Shown here: piece by piece, positions 63,362 through 64,000 of the stretch
Numbering within the stretch: the first letter of the stretch is position 1
How the letters are laid out: each line of letters starts with the position of its first letter
Source of the DNA: Zizania palustris
Lineage: Eukaryota > Streptophyta > Magnoliopsida > Poales > Poaceae
Assembly (NCBI GenBank): GCA_019279435.1
Contig: JAAALK010000289.1
Span: forward strand, 8,438,342 to 8,502,341
Reading direction: 5' to 3'
Length of the DNA stretch: 64,000 nucleotides
Translations under genes and position numbers: made by a program
Notes under the pieces: model-generated
The model's input: the letters and a program-made list of their open reading frames with translations, nothing else
Told to the model about the DNA's origin: nothing
Databases searched by the model: none

Positions 63362-64000
63362 CTACTTGCCACCGGAGGCGGTCTCCGTGCTCTCGGAACC
63401 ACAAGTACGCGGATCCTGAGGGATGGTGGGCTCGAGAAAGTTCTCGATGATTGGGTCGGAGGCGAGGCCGGGGCATAGTGCAGGGGCGCTGGTGGATGGT
63501 CCGGCGGTGGAGGGGTGTGGCGGGATCCTCTTGGGGCGAGGGGCAAGCTCACGGATGGGCTTCCTCTTCCTCGGGAGGAGGGGAACCATCTCCGCGATGT
63601 CCTTCTGTAGCTGCATGATCTTGCGCTGCAGCTCGCCGTTCTGTTGGATCAAGTTCTTCGTATCCTCACGAAGAAACTCAACCGCCTCATGGTGCTCGTC
63701 GGCATCGAGCACCGCCTCATGGTGCTCGTCGGCATCGAGCACCGCCTCAGTATGGAGGTCATCCATGGCCAGAAGAAGATGGGACTGCCGGGCCATGACC
63801 GGATCACGAACGGAGTGAACTCCGATGTAGATACTACGGTGGGCGCCTGGAGTGCGCTTCAGCACAAGCCGGAAAGACGAGTTTTGAAGACGATCATCAT
63901 AGATCATCCTCAACTCCATAAGGGCCTGGAGGGCGACTCGTTGGAACGCGACGTCGAAAGTCGGGCCCCCATGTGCGGTGGTGTAGTGTCGCAGGTGCTC
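63362..64000 (-). CDS. ORF0 upstream of gag in gypsy C (partial, runs off the edge)
   Basis: The frame is open from the window edge (64000) to a stop at 63362-63364, at least 212 codons. The first internal ATG is at 63919 but coding clearly starts further upstream (HLRHYTTAHGGPTFDVAF precedes it). Visible parts are a globular N-terminal segment, an acidic region with a duplicated DADEHHEAVL unit, a predicted coiled coil (FLREDTKNLIQQNGELQRKI), a basic RKRKP...RPKR patch and a proline-rich acidic tail. Extra ORFs upstream of gag are known in some grass gypsy elements (rice RIRE3/RIRE8, from memory); their function is unknown. No stop interrupts it, unlike gag and pol of the same copy. Confidence 0.65.
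   Translation of the reverse strand, partial: EHLRHYTTAHGGPTFDVAFQRVALQALMELRMIYDDRLQNSSFRLVLKRTPGAHRSIYIGVHSVRDPVMARQSHLLLAMDDLHTEAVLDADEHHEAVLDADEHHEAVEFLREDTKNLIQQNGELQRKIMQLQKDIAEMVPLLPRKRKPIRELAPRPKRIPPHPSTAGPSTSAPALCPGLASDPIIENFLEPTIPQDPRTCGSESTETASGGK
63681..63740. repeat. 30-bp in-frame tandem duplication in ORF0
   Basis: Two identical 30-bp units (ACCGCCTCATGGTGCTCGTC...) at 63681 and 63711, with a partial third start at 63741. Being a multiple of three it duplicates ten residues and keeps the frame. Confidence 0.92.

Larger units (their letters stand above)
55341..64000 (-). mobile_element. Gypsy C: Tekay-type chromovirus (3' LTR to ORF0; 5' end outside)
   Basis: 3' LTR 55341-58766, polypurine tract, pol with C-terminal chromodomain, gag and an extra frame (ORF0) that runs off the right edge. 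The LTR sense start TGTAACACCCC and the group-II style chromodomain fit Tekay/Del (rice RIRE3/RIRE8-like, from memory). It interrupts copia B. The coding region has at least four in-frame stops, one frame change and a small deletion. The remnant at 1-911 belongs to the same family. Confidence 0.9.

Noticed and set aside
1..64000. Bacterial-type features: operons, ribosome binding sites, riboswitches, phage or plasmid functions
   Set aside because: All coding signals are plant retroelements; composition, LTR structure and introns are eukaryotic.

Overview
This is plant nuclear DNA, most likely from a grass. Almost everything that can be identified is transposable element: Ty1/copia elements of the SIRE/Maximus type, Ty3/gypsy elements of the Tat and Tekay (chromovirus) types, a small gag-only element, a Pong/mPing-like MITE and a solo LTR. 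I found no ordinary host gene, rRNA, tRNA or CRISPR array. Letters A-H below are my own labels.

Left block (1-11380). A decayed plus-strand copia element A (912-1402 and 8557-11380) is the host for three later insertions. These are a truncated Tekay-type gypsy element (1-911), a minus-strand SIRE-type element D (1403-6024, cut by the gap) and the 3' half of a plus-strand Tat element, Tat1 (6125-8556). A run of 100 N (6025-6124) hides the rest of D, the middle of A and the 5' half of Tat1.

Middle block (11381-30630). Tat2 (12357-23669) is nearly complete: 495-bp LTRs, a GTATT target duplication, gag, protease, RT, RNase H, a second archaeal-type RNase H and integrase on the plus strand. The same element carries a gene on the opposite strand (22720 down to 19106). 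I resolve this gene into five exons joined by four short GT-AG introns with compatible phases, behind its own TATA box. Beyond Tat2 lie a solo LTR (23951-25306), a 1.93-kb gag-only element with CGGCC target duplications (26229-28158), a 355-bp MITE (29741-30095) and several unassigned AT-rich stretches.

Right block (30631-64000) is a Russian-doll nest. F, an old pol-less SIRE-type element (30631-37476), was hit in its 3' LTR by gypsy H (37477-51268). H was then hit by the very young copia E (39808-49275; LTRs almost identical; target duplication AATAG) and by copia B (51269-55340). B was hit by the Tekay-type gypsy C (55341 to beyond 64000; 3.4-kb LTR, chromodomain, extra ORF upstream of gag).

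The most interesting observations are: the spliced antisense gene inside the Tat elements, with first exon, first intron and TATA box also visible in Tat1; a roughly 175-nt noncoding block between pol and the 3' LTR of four SIRE-type elements, whose terminal stem shows compensatory changes; and a strong CTTCG/CGAAG word bias shared by SIRE LTRs, Tat elements and the solo LTR but missing from Tekay elements. Lineage names come from protein motifs recognised by eye; no database search was run.
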